64,000 bases of DNA from Algirhabdus cladophorae (lineage in GTDB: Bacteria > Pseudomonadota > Alphaproteobacteria > Rhodobacterales > Rhodobacteraceae). Below the pieces are notes generated by a model. It had not been told where the DNA came from and searched no databases. It saw only the letters and a list, made by a program, of their open reading frames with translations. This document shows, piece by piece, positions 1 to 8,983 of this stretch. The DNA lies in contig NZ_CP173029.1 of assembly GCF_044772865.1 (NCBI RefSeq), forward strand, positions 2,728,001 through 2,792,000, written 5' to 3'. The position numbers were made by a program, and so were the translations under genes. The first letter of the stretch is position 1; the number at the start of each line of letters is the position of its first letter.

Positions 1-1314
1 CTCAAGATCGTCGACCTTGAGCCTGCCGATACCATGTTCAGCACTGACAGAACCTTCCATCTCGTGCACCAGATCGTGCACTGCTGTTTTGATCTGGCTG
101 CGCTGGTCCTCGTGATCCGCGCGGGTTTTACCCGGCTGTGGAAAGACATTGTAATGCAAATTGCCATCGCCCACATGCCCAAAGCAATTGATCCGAAACG
201 AACCAATTTCTGCAAGTTTTTGATGGCCCCGTTGGATAAATTCGGGGATCCTGCTGATCGGCACGGAAATATCATGGCTCGAGACCGATCCAATGCGCCG
301 ATTGGCCTCGGGAATGTTTTCCCGCAACGCCCAAAAATCTGCGCGCTGTTGTTGCGATTGAGCGATCACGCCATCGTCGGACAGTCCAGCTTCCACCGCT
401 GCTTCAAAAAGGGCCTCTAGGGCCGTCGCCGGATCCAACCCATGAGGCAGACCCACATCCAACAAGACCATCCATTCGGGTTGCTGCTCAAAGGGTTGGC
501 GCACTTCAGGGAGTGTTTCGCTCAAAAACTGTAGCCCTTGCCGGTGCACCAACTCAAATGCCGAAACACCGCCGCCCATTTGGGCATTGGCCAAAGCCAA
601 AAGCTCCAGTGCCGCCTGTGGATCTTTGATTGTGAAAAACGCCGTCCCTTGGGCCACTGGTTTGGGATGTAATTTCAACGCGGCCGCCGTGATAATCCCC
701 AAGCTGCCTTCGGCCCCCACCATCAAATTGCGCAGATCATATCCGGTGTTGTCTTTGCGCAATCGCGACAGGCCATTCCAAATTTCGCCAGTGGGCAGCA
801 CCACCTCTAGCCCCAGACATTGCTCGCGCGCGTTGCCGTAGCGCAGCACGTTCACCCCACCTGCATTCGTCGCCAAATTGCCGCCAATCCGCGCCGAGCC
901 TTCCGAGGCCAGCGAGAGGGCAAACAATCGATCGTTTTCGTCTGCGCAGGCTTGGATGTCCGCCAAAATTACACCTGCTTCGGCGATCATAACGTTCTCG
1001 GTTGGATAGACTGCGCGGATCCTATTCATACGTTCCAGCGTCAGAATGATCGGCTTGGGGCCACTGGGCGCTATTTGACCACCAACCAAGCCCGTACCAC
1101 CCCCATAAGGGATGATTGGCACGGATTCCCGGTGGGCCAGCGCCACAATATCAGACACCTGCTGCGTTGTTTCCGGGGCCAACAAAAGCCCCTCGGTGCT
1201 GTTGTACCGACCGCGCGGCTCTTCCAGATAACCCGCAGTCAAAGGACGAAAACAGGCCTCAGGCAGAAGGCCGCGCAATTGATCTTCAATGGCGTTGGTC
1301 ACTGGGTTGAGCAT
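1..1314 (-). CDS. FAD-binding 2-hydroxyacid dehydrogenase (GlcD / D-2-hydroxyglutarate dehydrogenase type), 3' end cut by window
   Basis: The minus strand is open from an ATG at 1314 to the left edge, giving 438 residues without a stop. The protein has the PP-loop of the vanillyl-alcohol-oxidase FAD fold (PYGGGTGLVGG, about residues 69-79), the second FAD motif (SARIGGNLATNAGG) and the C-terminal metal/substrate motifs FGHVGDGNLHYN and SAEHGIG. Family members oxidise D-2-hydroxyacids (D-2-hydroxyglutarate, D-lactate, glycolate) and pass electrons to a carrier. Only the last few tens of residues should be missing. The exact substrate cannot be read from the sequence; the single-chain layout without a GlcE partner nearby favours a D2HGDH- or D-lactate dehydrogenase-like enzyme. 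It ends a minus-strand run behind the acetyltransferase, with about 20 bp between them. Confidence 0.9.
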   Translation of the reverse strand, partial: MLNPVTNAIEDQLRGLLPEACFRPLTAGYLEEPRGRYNSTEGLLLAPETTQQVSDIVALAHRESVPIIPYGGGTGLVGGQIAPSGPKPIILTLERMNRIRAVYPTENVMIAEAGVILADIQACADENDRLFALSLASEGSARIGGNLATNAGGVNVLRYGNAREQCLGLEVVLPTGEIWNGLSRLRKDNTGYDLRNLMVGAEGSLGIITAAALKLHPKPVAQGTAFFTIKDPQAALELLALANAQMGGGVSAFELVHRQGLQFLSETLPEVRQPFEQQPEWMVLLDVGLPHGLDPATALEALFEAAVEAGLSDDGVIAQSQQQRADFWALRENIPEANRRIGSVSSHDISVPISRIPEFIQRGHQKLAEIGSFRINCFGHVGDGNLHYNVFPQPGKTRADHEDQRSQIKTAVHDLVHEMEGSVSAEHGIGRLKVDDLE

Positions 1315-1333
1315 TGTGGTAATCCTTGGTGTG

Positions 1334-1921
1334 CTATTGGCCCGCAGTTGTCTTGCCGCGCCGGTCTGTACGCAAATTTGAATATAGAACGTGATTGCGC
1401 CAGCGCCCTGAAATTTGCAGATAACTTTGCGCAACGCCTTCGTATTTAAAGCCAGTGCGTTCCAGAACCCCACGCGAGGCTTTGTTTTCTGGCAAACAAG
1501 CGGCCTCGACCCGGGACAAATCCAACTGTTCAAATCCGTAATGCACGATGGCGCGAATGGCCTCTGACATATAGCCCTGCCGCGCATAAGGTGCCCCGAC
1601 CCAATAGCCCAAAGTGCCGGCCTGTGCAGGCCCGCGCCGGATGTTGTCGAGTGTGATCGCACCAACCAACGTGTCGCCAAGGTCGCTGAACAAAAACAAC
1701 GGCACCGCAGATCCGTTATTGATCGACCGCTGCGCCCAATAGACCCGATTGGTAAAGGCCTTGCGCGTAAGGTGATCTGAGGCCCAAGTAGGCTCCCACG
1801 GGGTCAGAAAATCCGCACTTTTCTGGCGCAAATGTGCCCATGCCCGAAAGTCACCATGTGCTGGTGGGCGCAGGATCAATCGTTCTGTATCGATCCGTAG
1901 TTTGCGCCGTGGTCGTAACAT
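1334..1921 (-). CDS. GNAT acetyltransferase, RimJ/RimL type
   Basis: A 195-residue single-domain GNAT protein. It starts with the typical RimJ-like opening (IDTERLILRPP) and carries the acetyl-CoA loop in YARQGYMSEAIRA, followed by the C-terminal block ENKASRGVLERTGFKYEG. Relatives acetylate the N-terminal residue of ribosomal proteins S5 (RimJ) or L12 (RimL), but many homologues act on other proteins or small molecules, so the substrate is not assigned. The ATG overlaps the stop of the upstream M16 peptidase gene by one base (TAATG), so the two are translationally coupled. The start is well fixed by this coupling. Confidence 0.88.
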   Translation of the reverse strand: MLRPRRKLRIDTERLILRPPAHGDFRAWAHLRQKSADFLTPWEPTWASDHLTRKAFTNRVYWAQRSINNGSAVPLFLFSDLGDTLVGAITLDNIRRGPAQAGTLGYWVGAPYARQGYMSEAIRAIVHYGFEQLDLSRVEAACLPENKASRGVLERTGFKYEGVAQSYLQISGRWRNHVLYSNLRTDRRGKTTAGQ

Positions 1922-3183
1922 TAGGCTGCCAGTCTCGCCTTAAGATCGGACAGTTCCGGTGCATCATCTACTGGCCCATAAAGCGCCATAGCAGCAGACG
2001 CGTTTTGGGCTATGGTTCCGGCGAAATCGCGCACATCGGCCACTGTGACCGCATCAATTTTTGCAACCACCTCATCCAAGTCCGGCACGCGTCCCCAGAT
2101 CGAAATCATCCGCGCCAAACGTTCGGCACGGTTCGATGGGCTTTCTAGGCCCATCAACATACCAGCTTTCATTTGAACCCGTGCGCGATCAATCTCTATT
2201 GCGCTGATATCATCGCCTGCGCGGCGCAGCTCATCCATGCTGATCTGTGCCAAATCTTTGATCTGATCCGACGCAGTACCCGCATAGAGCGTAATCAAAC
2301 CAGTGTCTTCATAGGCACCTGCTTGGGCAAAGACCGTGTAGCACAATCCGCGTTTTTCCCGGATTTCTTGAAACAACCGCGACGACATTCCGCCACCCAT
2401 AATTGAGGCATAGACCTGCGCCGTGTAAATCTCGGGATCGCAATAATTTGGCCCCTCCAGTGCAAAGGCAAAATGCACTTGCTCGAGGGGTTTGTTTGTC
2501 CGGTGCTCGCCACCACCAAATTTCGCCTGTAGCAATGGGGTTTTGGGACTGGCAGGCAGATGGCCAAACTTTGCTTCGGCCATTTTCACCAATTCGTCGT
2601 GATCGACAGCCCCTGCGGCCGCGAGGATCATCTGTGACGCCGCGTAGTGTTCGCCAACAAAGGTCGACAAATCTGCCTTGGAAAACGATTTAACCCGCTC
2701 GCTTGGTCCTAAAATCGAACGGCCCAAGGGCTGATCTGGGTAGGCGACTTCCTGAAGCCAATCAAACACGATGTCATCAGGCGTATCAAAGGTTTGACCG
2801 ATTTCTTGCAAAATCACGCCGCGCTCGATCTCTATTTCGCGCGGGTCGAATATTGGGTTAAGAACGATGTCGCTGATCACATCTAAGGCCAAAGGCACGT
2901 CTTCTTGCAAAATCCGTGCGTAGTAAGCTGTCATCTCGCGACTGGTATAGGCGTTCAAATACCCACCAACATCCTCGATGGCCTCCGCAATTTGCAGCGC
3001 ACTGCGAGTGGCAGTGCCTTTGAATGCCATGTGTTCCAGAAAATGCGCGATCCCATTTTGTTCAAGCCGCTCGTGACGACCACCGGCCATGACCCAAACC
3101 CCTAGTGAGGCTGATTTCAGCCCCTCCATTCGTTCGGTGATGATGCGAAATCCGTTGGACAGTGTGTGTAATTGAACGCTCAA
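1921..3183 (-). CDS. M16 family zinc metallopeptidase (processing-peptidase-like)
   Basis: A 420-residue protein of the pitrilysin/mitochondrial processing peptidase family. The inverted zinc motif HxxEH is intact (HFLEH, H47, E50, H51), with the third ligand expected in ERGVILQEI. The length fits the single-unit bacterial form that dimerises, and the glycine-rich loop GGGMSSRLFQ is present. It probably degrades or trims peptides in the cytoplasm or periplasm; no signal peptide is seen, so cytoplasm is more likely. The start is a TTG at 3183 that overlaps the thrC stop (TTGA), with no in-frame ATG near the N-terminus. M16 genes directly behind thrC are common in Rhodobacteraceae. Confidence 0.92.
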   Translation of the reverse strand: MSVQLHTLSNGFRIITERMEGLKSASLGVWVMAGGRHERLEQNGIAHFLEHMAFKGTATRSALQIAEAIEDVGGYLNAYTSREMTAYYARILQEDVPLALDVISDIVLNPIFDPREIEIERGVILQEIGQTFDTPDDIVFDWLQEVAYPDQPLGRSILGPSERVKSFSKADLSTFVGEHYAASQMILAAAGAVDHDELVKMAEAKFGHLPASPKTPLLQAKFGGGEHRTNKPLEQVHFAFALEGPNYCDPEIYTAQVYASIMGGGMSSRLFQEIREKRGLCYTVFAQAGAYEDTGLITLYAGTASDQIKDLAQISMDELRRAGDDISAIEIDRARVQMKAGMLMGLESPSNRAERLARMISIWGRVPDLDEVVAKIDAVTVADVRDFAGTIAQNASAAMALYGPVDDAPELSDLKARLAA

Positions 3184-4568
3184 GCAGATATTCCATCTTT
3201 GATAATTTTCTGAATGGCCGCTAGATCATTGGCCACGCGGGTTACCCGCTCGTCTCGGTCAAACAGGTCGTCCATTCGTGCAGGCAGGGGGGGGTGTTCA
3301 CCACTTGCTGCAGTCACGGCGTCTGGGAATTTTGCCGGATGGGCAGTGGCAAGGGTGATCATTGGCGTGGTTCCAAGGTGGTCTTGCGCCACTTCTACCC
3401 CAATTGCCGAGTGCGGACAGAGCAATTCGCCCATCTCTCCAAAGGCCCGACTGATCATTGCGCTGGTTTGCGCCTCGGACACGCGCCCCGATGCGTAGAC
3501 CGCGCGCAGGCCTTCCAAGGCACCTTGCGAGATTTTGAAACCGCCTTCAGATTTCAGTTGCTCCATTTGCTGGGCCACAGCGGCCCCATCACAATCGTAA
3601 GCAAAATAAAGAGCCCGTTCAAAATTCGAACTGACCTGAATATCCATCGATGGGCTAATCGATGGTTGCACGCCTTGGGTGACATACCCGCCGGTTTCCA
3701 GCGCGCGGTGAAGAATATCGTTCTGGTTCGTGGCCACCACCAATTTTTCGATCGGCAGACCCATCTTCTTGGCAATAAAGCCTGCAAAGATATCGCCAAA
3801 ATTGCCTGTAGGCACAGTAAAACTGACCGGCCGGTCCGGTGCGCCAAGGCTGACCGCACTGCTAAAGTAATAAACGACCTGCGCCAGAACACGGCCCCAG
3901 TTAATCGAATTCACGCCTGCTAGTTTAACCGCATCCCGGAATTCAAAGTCGTTGAACATGTCTTTGACAGCCGCCTGGCAGGTATCAAAATCGCCATCAA
4001 CGGCAATTGCATGCACGTTGGATTCCGTCGGTGTTGTCATCTGACGGCGTTGAACCTCGGATACGCGGCCATGCGGATAAAGGATAAACACATCCACGGC
4101 ATCCAGCCCACGAAACGCCTCAATCGCAGCTGAACCCGTATCGCCTGACGTCGCACCAACGATCGTCACCCGTTCACCAGACCGACTGAGCGAGGCTTGG
4201 AACATCTGCCCAATCAATTGCATCGCAAAATCTTTGAACGCTAAAGTGGGGCCATGGAACAGTTCCAGCAGGAAATGATTGGGCGCCATTTGTACCAACG
4301 GCGCACGGGCGTCATGGCCAAATCCCGCGTAGGCCGCCGTGATCAAATCCATGAACTGCGCGTCGGTAAATGTCTCGCCAATATAAGGGCGCATCACGGT
4401 GTATGCGATTTCCTCGTAAGACTTGCCCGCCATGGCTTTGATCGTCGCAGGTGTCAGTGTTGGAACCTCTGAGGGCAGATAAAGACCACCGTCGCGGGCG
4501 AGCCCCGTCAACATAGCTTCTTCGAACGTCAGATGCGGGGCGGTGCCGCGTGTCGATACGTAGTGCAT
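3180..4568 (-). CDS. thrC: threonine synthase
   Basis: Converts O-phosphohomoserine to threonine with pyridoxal phosphate, the last step of threonine synthesis. The 462-residue length and the N-terminal MHYVSTRG match the long bacterial/fungal-type ThrC. The PLP lysine lies in GPTLAFKDFAMQ (K112), and GATSGDTGSAA is the phosphate-binding block. The gene follows surf1 by about 20 bp and overlaps the M16 peptidase gene by 4 bp, so it is probably read with the cytochrome oxidase assembly genes. Assignment is firm. Confidence 0.97.
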   Translation of the reverse strand: MHYVSTRGTAPHLTFEEAMLTGLARDGGLYLPSEVPTLTPATIKAMAGKSYEEIAYTVMRPYIGETFTDAQFMDLITAAYAGFGHDARAPLVQMAPNHFLLELFHGPTLAFKDFAMQLIGQMFQASLSRSGERVTIVGATSGDTGSAAIEAFRGLDAVDVFILYPHGRVSEVQRRQMTTPTESNVHAIAVDGDFDTCQAAVKDMFNDFEFRDAVKLAGVNSINWGRVLAQVVYYFSSAVSLGAPDRPVSFTVPTGNFGDIFAGFIAKKMGLPIEKLVVATNQNDILHRALETGGYVTQGVQPSISPSMDIQVSSNFERALYFAYDCDGAAVAQQMEQLKSEGGFKISQGALEGLRAVYASGRVSEAQTSAMISRAFGEMGELLCPHSAIGVEVAQDHLGTTPMITLATAHPAKFPDAVTAASGEHPPLPARMDDLFDRDERVTRVANDLAAIQKIIKDGISA

Positions 4569-4587
4569 TTTGATCCTTCTTGATCTT

Positions 4588-5271
4588 TTAGCGTGCTGCT
4601 ATCGCTTTGGATCGCCTGATACGCCACATCATATACAGTGTCATCCCCAACCACACCAAAGTGAGCAAAAACCACGTGATTGCGTACTGTAAGTGATTGT
4701 TCGGAATGCCTGTGCCTGTCAGCGGGATATGCGTCAAAAGCGGGTCTGTGTCCGACGTCATGCGCACCACAATCAGCGTCTCCTCAGTATCAAGGGCTTT
4801 GGCCATCTTGGTCACGTCGCGTGCAAACCATATATTTTTGGCAAGATCAGGGTCTGGCGTGTAACCATCCGTTTCCGCGGGCCAGTGCAAATTGCCAGTA
4901 ATTTCTAACGGACCGCCCTGCAAGACCGCCGCTTTGTCGTCCAGATGGATAAAACCGCGATCGACCAGTATGCGTCTGCCCTGCGTCTCGAACCCTTGGA
5001 TCACCCGGTAGCCCGCACCATCTGCTTTGGTGGATCCCAACACATGGATCGGCTGGTCTATGTAGCGCCCCGCCACTTGAACCGGTCGGTATTTGTCCGC
5101 CACTGGATCGGGATCTGCTGGCAACGGGACAGGTGCTGCGCTGATGCGGCTGTCGATCTCGGCCAGGATGCCCTCTTTCCACTCGAGGCGTTGTAATTGC
5201 CAAACGCCTAAGGCGATCAGGATGCCCGCGCCGCATAGGCCTAATACCAACGGAAAGAGATAAGATCGCAT
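4588..5271 (-). CDS. surf1: SURF1 family cytochrome oxidase assembly protein
   Basis: SURF1/Shy1 proteins help insert haem a into subunit I of aa3-type oxidases. The protein has one membrane helix at the N-terminus (YLFPLVLGLCGAGILIALG), the family motif GVWQLQRLEWK just behind it, and a second helix near the C-terminus (AITWFLLTLVWLGMTLYM), with the soluble domain between them. I chose the ATG at 5271 (227 residues) rather than the upstream in-frame ATG at 5304, because a GAGG ribosome site sits at the right distance only from the inner one. It lies downstream of ctaE in the oxidase operon, which fits its role. Confidence 0.93.
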   Translation of the reverse strand: MRSYLFPLVLGLCGAGILIALGVWQLQRLEWKEGILAEIDSRISAAPVPLPADPDPVADKYRPVQVAGRYIDQPIHVLGSTKADGAGYRVIQGFETQGRRILVDRGFIHLDDKAAVLQGGPLEITGNLHWPAETDGYTPDPDLAKNIWFARDVTKMAKALDTEETLIVVRMTSDTDPLLTHIPLTGTGIPNNHLQYAITWFLLTLVWLGMTLYMMWRIRRSKAIAAR

Positions 5272-5364
5272 GCTCGCCTCAGGTGATGAAAAACGCGAGG
5301 CCATGACAGCCCCGCGTCTAAATGCAGTGTTGTGGTCAGTTGGTCCGTGCGGACCTAGCTGGCC

Positions 5365-6165
5365 TTAGCCACCCCAGATATAGACGGCAAAGAATAGGAA
5401 CAGCCAGACCACATCCACAAAGTGCCAGTACCATGCAGCAGCTTCAAACCCGATGTGCTTTTCTTGGGTAAAGTGGCCGCGTTGCAGGCGGAAAAGGCAA
5501 ACCAGCAAAAAGATCGTCCCGATCAAAACGTGGAATCCGTGGAAGCCCGTGGCCATAAAGAAGTTCGCGCCGTAGATGTTGCCAGCAAAACCAAACGCCG
5601 CGTGGCCATATTCGTAAATCTGAAACACAGTGAAGACAGCGCCTAAAGCAACGGCGATGATCAGACCCCACTTCATGTCTTCACGGTTGTTTTCATGAAC
5701 CAAAGCGTGGTGTGCCCAAGTGGCGGCCATGCCGGAGCACAGCAAAATCAACGTGTTGATCAGCGGCAGATGCCATGGATCAAATGTTTCAATACCAACC
5801 GGCGGCCAAACCCCATCGATTGCGGGCGATTGAGGCCCCATCGGGTACATCGCGTGTTTGAAAAAGCTCCAGAACCATGCCGCAAAGAACATGACTTCGG
5901 ACATGATGAACATGATAAAGCCGTAGCGCAGGCCGATGCTGACAACCGGGGTGTGATCACCAACCTGGCTTTCGGCAACGACTTCGGCCCACCAGCCGTA
6001 CATGGTGTAAAGTACGCCAGCAAAACCCATCAAGCCCAACCAAGGACCCGAGCCGTGCATCCAGAACACGGCGCCCAAAAGCATGACAAACGCAGAAACA
6101 GAGGCAATCAGCGGCCAAAGCGACGGCGTTAGAATGTGATAATCGTGGTTCTTTTCGTGGGCCAT
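5365..6165 (-). CDS. ctaE: cytochrome c oxidase subunit III
   Basis: Subunit III (CoxC/CtaE) of the aa3 cytochrome c oxidase, 266 residues, with seven predicted membrane helices. Typical motifs are visible: HDYHILTPSLWPL at the start, FIMSEVMFFAAWFWSFF, TGFHGFHVLIGTIFL and the final WHFVDVVWLFLF. It stabilises the catalytic core and contains bound lipids in known structures. The gene is last of the core oxidase genes here, after ctaG and before surf1. The gene for subunit I (ctaD) is not in this stretch. Confidence 0.97.
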   Translation of the reverse strand: MAHEKNHDYHILTPSLWPLIASVSAFVMLLGAVFWMHGSGPWLGLMGFAGVLYTMYGWWAEVVAESQVGDHTPVVSIGLRYGFIMFIMSEVMFFAAWFWSFFKHAMYPMGPQSPAIDGVWPPVGIETFDPWHLPLINTLILLCSGMAATWAHHALVHENNREDMKWGLIIAVALGAVFTVFQIYEYGHAAFGFAGNIYGANFFMATGFHGFHVLIGTIFLLVCLFRLQRGHFTQEKHIGFEAAAWYWHFVDVVWLFLFFAVYIWGG

Positions 6166-6186
6166 GTTGGGCCTCCTTGGGGTCTT

Positions 6187-6771
6187 TTAGTTAAGCGAAG
6201 TATCAGTTGGTGTCTCGGGTACCAAAGCCGCTTGCGCGTCTTCTGGCAAATCAATTTCGTAGAACGTGTATCCCAATGTGATCGTGTGGATATATTTGCC
6301 CTCACGATCGTCCACGATTTCAGGGTCCACATAGAACGTCACCGGCATCTGCACGGTCTCACCCGGTTGCAGCAGTTGTTCTTCAAAGCAAAAACACTGG
6401 ATTTTGCTAAAGAACGCTCCGGCCTGATAGGGGGTTACGTTGTAGCTGGCGGATCCGGCGACAGGCCGGTCCGTCGGATTATGCGCCTCATAGAACGCAA
6501 GACCTGTTTCGCCGATGCGAATTTTCATCTCGCGCACGACAGGCTTGAACGTCCACGGCATGTCTTTGTCTTTGGACGCATCAAAGCGCACTGTAATTTC
6601 CTGGTCGAGGATTGTGTCACTGGCAGATTCCGCAACATTGGTCACGCCACCAAAGCCAGTCACGCGGCAAAACCAATCATAAAACGGGACCGATGCCCAA
6701 GCCAAGCCGCCCATCAGCACCACGACGCCTACCAATTGGCCTGCGGTTTTGGCTTTGCCGTCAATCGCCAT
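6187..6771 (-). CDS. ctaG: cytochrome c oxidase assembly protein CtaG (Cox11)
   Basis: Cox11-type copper chaperone that delivers Cu to the CuB site of subunit I. The 194-residue protein has a single N-terminal membrane anchor (LVGVVVLMGGLAWASVPFYDWFC) and the copper-binding CFCF motif (KIQCFCFEEQ) in the periplasmic domain, followed by the conserved LQPGETVQMPVTFYVDP block. The ATG overlaps the stop of the small upstream gene, so the pair is coupled. Assignment is firm. Confidence 0.97.
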   Translation of the reverse strand: MAIDGKAKTAGQLVGVVVLMGGLAWASVPFYDWFCRVTGFGGVTNVAESASDTILDQEITVRFDASKDKDMPWTFKPVVREMKIRIGETGLAFYEAHNPTDRPVAGSASYNVTPYQAGAFFSKIQCFCFEEQLLQPGETVQMPVTFYVDPEIVDDREGKYIHTITLGYTFYEIDLPEDAQAALVPETPTDTSLN

Positions 6772-6962
6772 TACTGCGCCTCCTGTTGAATAAGCGCGGG
6801 GCGTACCGAGTGATCGAACGCTTCCATTGGATTGCCAGTAGTGATTTTCACATATGTCAGGCCAAAGACGATTGCCACCAGCCCCGCGAGCACCAAAAAG
6901 AGCCCCCAGTTACGGCCAGAGCGGCGATCATGCAGTTCATGATCTTGGCGGAACGTGGTCAT
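6771..6962 (-). CDS. small single-pass membrane protein of the cta operon (CoxF-like)
   Basis: A 63-residue protein with a basic N-terminus (HELHDRRSGRN) and one membrane helix (WGLFLVLAGLVAIVFGLTYV). I placed the start at the ATG at 6962, which overlaps the ctaB stop as ATGA; the longer reading from 6977 lies inside ctaB. A gene of this size and topology sits between ctaB and ctaG in many alphaproteobacterial oxidase operons and is sometimes called CoxF. Its function is not established; position suggests a part in oxidase assembly. Confidence 0.8.
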   Translation of the reverse strand: MTTFRQDHELHDRRSGRNWGLFLVLAGLVAIVFGLTYVKITTGNPMEAFDHSVRPALIQQEAQ

Positions 6963-7900
6963 GCCCAGCCTCCCCATCCCAATGGGGCCAGCAAGGCCTC
7001 AAACAGCAGTGCACCGAAATGGACAAAAAGGTATAGCAGCGAAACTTTGAAGACTGATTTCTCAACCTTGTAGTTGTCGGCCTCTGCCGCTGTTTCATCA
7101 CGACGCCAGATGTCAAAGGCGCCTTTCAGGAACCAAGCGTTCATGACTACAGCCACCGCCAGATAGAGTGGGCCGCCGATAGACGTGAACGCCAAACCAA
7201 CAGCGACAGGCACCAGCACCAATGTGTAGACCAAGACATGCACCCGTGTGGATTTACGGCCATGGGTCACAGTCAACATAGGCACTTTTGCGTCCGAATA
7301 GTCAGACTTCATAAACAGGGCCAAGGCCCAGAAATGCGGCGGCGTCCACATGAAGATAAGGCCAAACATCAGGATCGATTCAATCGAGACACCGCCAGTG
7401 GCCACGGCCCAACCGATCATTGGCGGGAAGGCGCCAGCAGCCCCACCGATGACGATATTTTGCGGGGTCGAGCGTTTGAGCCACATCGAATAGACGACGG
7501 CGTAAAAGAAGATCGTGAAGGCCAGCAAAAACGCAGCCAGCGCATTCGTTGCCAAGAACAATAATACAACCGAGAACCCGGAAAGGGCCATGCCCAGCGC
7601 CAAAGCTTCATTCGGCATAACCTTACCCGCAGGGATCGGGCGTTTGGCAGTACGTTTCATAATTTGGTCGATGTCCGCATCCCACCACATGTTCAGCGCC
7701 CCGGATGCACCTGCGCCAATAGCAATGAACAAAATGGCACAGAACCCAATGAATGGGTGCACGGGCACTGGAGCCACAACCAAACCGACAAGCGCTGTGA
7801 ACACGACCAAAGACATCACGCGCGGCTTGAGCAAGGCGAAATAGTCGCCAAAGCTGCCTTCGCCGGATTGGGCTTGGGGGGTGTAGCCTACGTCTGCCAT
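6959..7900 (-). CDS. ctaB: protoheme IX farnesyltransferase (haem O synthase)
   Basis: UbiA-superfamily membrane prenyltransferase that adds farnesyl to haem B to make haem O, the precursor of haem A for the aa3 oxidase. The 313-residue protein has about nine helices and the metal-diphosphate motifs NMWWDADIDQIMKRTAKRP and the second Asp-rich loop in KSDYSDAKVPMLTVTHG. It lies between subunit II and ctaG, the usual place. It ends in an ATGA overlap with the small CoxF-like gene. Confidence 0.97.
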   Translation of the reverse strand: MADVGYTPQAQSGEGSFGDYFALLKPRVMSLVVFTALVGLVVAPVPVHPFIGFCAILFIAIGAGASGALNMWWDADIDQIMKRTAKRPIPAGKVMPNEALALGMALSGFSVVLLFLATNALAAFLLAFTIFFYAVVYSMWLKRSTPQNIVIGGAAGAFPPMIGWAVATGGVSIESILMFGLIFMWTPPHFWALALFMKSDYSDAKVPMLTVTHGRKSTRVHVLVYTLVLVPVAVGLAFTSIGGPLYLAVAVVMNAWFLKGAFDIWRRDETAAEADNYKVEKSVFKVSLLYLFVHFGALLFEALLAPLGWGGWA

Positions 7901-7948
7901 GTGCTCGGTCTCCCTAAAGCGGACAGGGTTGCCCCTGACGTCCTTGGA

Positions 7949-8797
7949 TTAGTTGGATGCGACTGTGTAGCTGCGTGGCGTGCCGGCGAATTCTTCAATC
8001 GCGCCGTCCAGCCACTGCTGGTAGGCCTCTTCACTGACCACTTTCACGGTGATCGGCATGTAGGCGTGGTCTTTGCCGCACAACTCGGAACACTGGCCGA
8101 AATAAACGCCTTCTTTTTCGGCATTAAACCAAAGCTGGGCCAGACGACCCGGAACGGCGTCTTGTTTCACACCAAAGGCTGGTATCGTCCAAGAATGGAT
8201 CACGTCGCCGCCGGTTACCGTCATAACAACGGTTTTACCAACTGGCACAACAACCGCTGTGTCCGTTGCCAGCAAATATTCGTCGTCGCTGTAGCCATAA
8301 TCCGCCAGTTCTTCGCGTGGCAGCAAATAGCTGTCAAAGGCAAACTCGTGATCGGTATATTCGTAGCCCCAGAACCATTGGTATCCTGTGACCTTGATAT
8401 TCACGTCAGCTTCGGGAATTTCTTGCTGGTGGAACAAAACAGGTAGTGAGAACGACCCGATCACAACCAAAATAAAGATCGGAATCACTGTCCAGGCCAC
8501 TTCCAGCGGCGAATTGTGGGTGAATGTCGCGGCCTCTGGATTGGATTTGCGGTTAAACCGGACGACCACATAAGCCAACAGCGCTGTCACAAACAGCGAA
8601 ATTGCAGTGATGATCACCAGCAAAAAGCCATCCAGCCAAAACACATTGCGTGCAATTTCAGTTGCAGCGGGTTGGAACCCAAGGCCGCCCGGAACAGGCT
8701 TACCGACTGTTTCCAAACCCTCAAGCGCCTCTTGCGCCGAGACTGATGTTGCAGCAACCAGACCCATTAGGCCCGTAAAAATAGAAGAAATTCGCAT
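7949..8797 (-). CDS. ctaC: cytochrome c oxidase subunit II
   Basis: Subunit II (CoxB/CtaC) of the aa3 oxidase, which takes electrons from cytochrome c through the binuclear CuA centre. The CuA ligands are present in GQCSELCGKDHAYMP together with the upstream His of VIHSWTIPAFGVKQD, and the aromatic electron-entry patch GYQWFWGYEY precedes them. A signal peptide (cleavage near SVSAQ/EAL) and two membrane helices lie in the N-terminal half. I chose the ATG at 8797 (282 residues) because it starts directly at the signal peptide and has GGGAAA upstream; the in-frame extension to 8902 is not protein-like. It is the first gene of the cta operon. Confidence 0.96.
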   Translation of the reverse strand: MRISSIFTGLMGLVAATSVSAQEALEGLETVGKPVPGGLGFQPAATEIARNVFWLDGFLLVIITAISLFVTALLAYVVVRFNRKSNPEAATFTHNSPLEVAWTVIPIFILVVIGSFSLPVLFHQQEIPEADVNIKVTGYQWFWGYEYTDHEFAFDSYLLPREELADYGYSDDEYLLATDTAVVVPVGKTVVMTVTGGDVIHSWTIPAFGVKQDAVPGRLAQLWFNAEKEGVYFGQCSELCGKDHAYMPITVKVVSEEAYQQWLDGAIEEFAGTPRSYTVASN

Positions 8798-8983
8798 TTT
8801 CGTTTCCCGTTTTGTGGCGGCTGATTGCGCAGCCTCGACACTTTGGACCCCCGGCGAAAGGAATCCCATTGTATTCAACGATGCACAAACCATATCCTGC
8901 ACAGTATCTCAACCCAGCGCCTTGCGGCAAACAGCCGCTCATAGACTGGATAGTCCATTAAATATGGAGAAAAGGATAACCGC
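8798..8983. other. divergent promoter region between ctaC and tldD
   Basis: This 186-base gap separates two divergent operons, so it must hold promoters for both the oxidase operon (leftwards) and tldD (rightwards). The last 20 bases before tldD contain an AAGGAT ribosome site. I could not pick out a convincing -35/-10 pair by eye. Confidence 0.5.

Noticed and set aside
5343..5356. Small hairpin GGTCCG/CGGACC between ctaE and surf1
   Set aside because: Only a 6-bp stem without a T run inside a tight operon; too weak to call a terminator.
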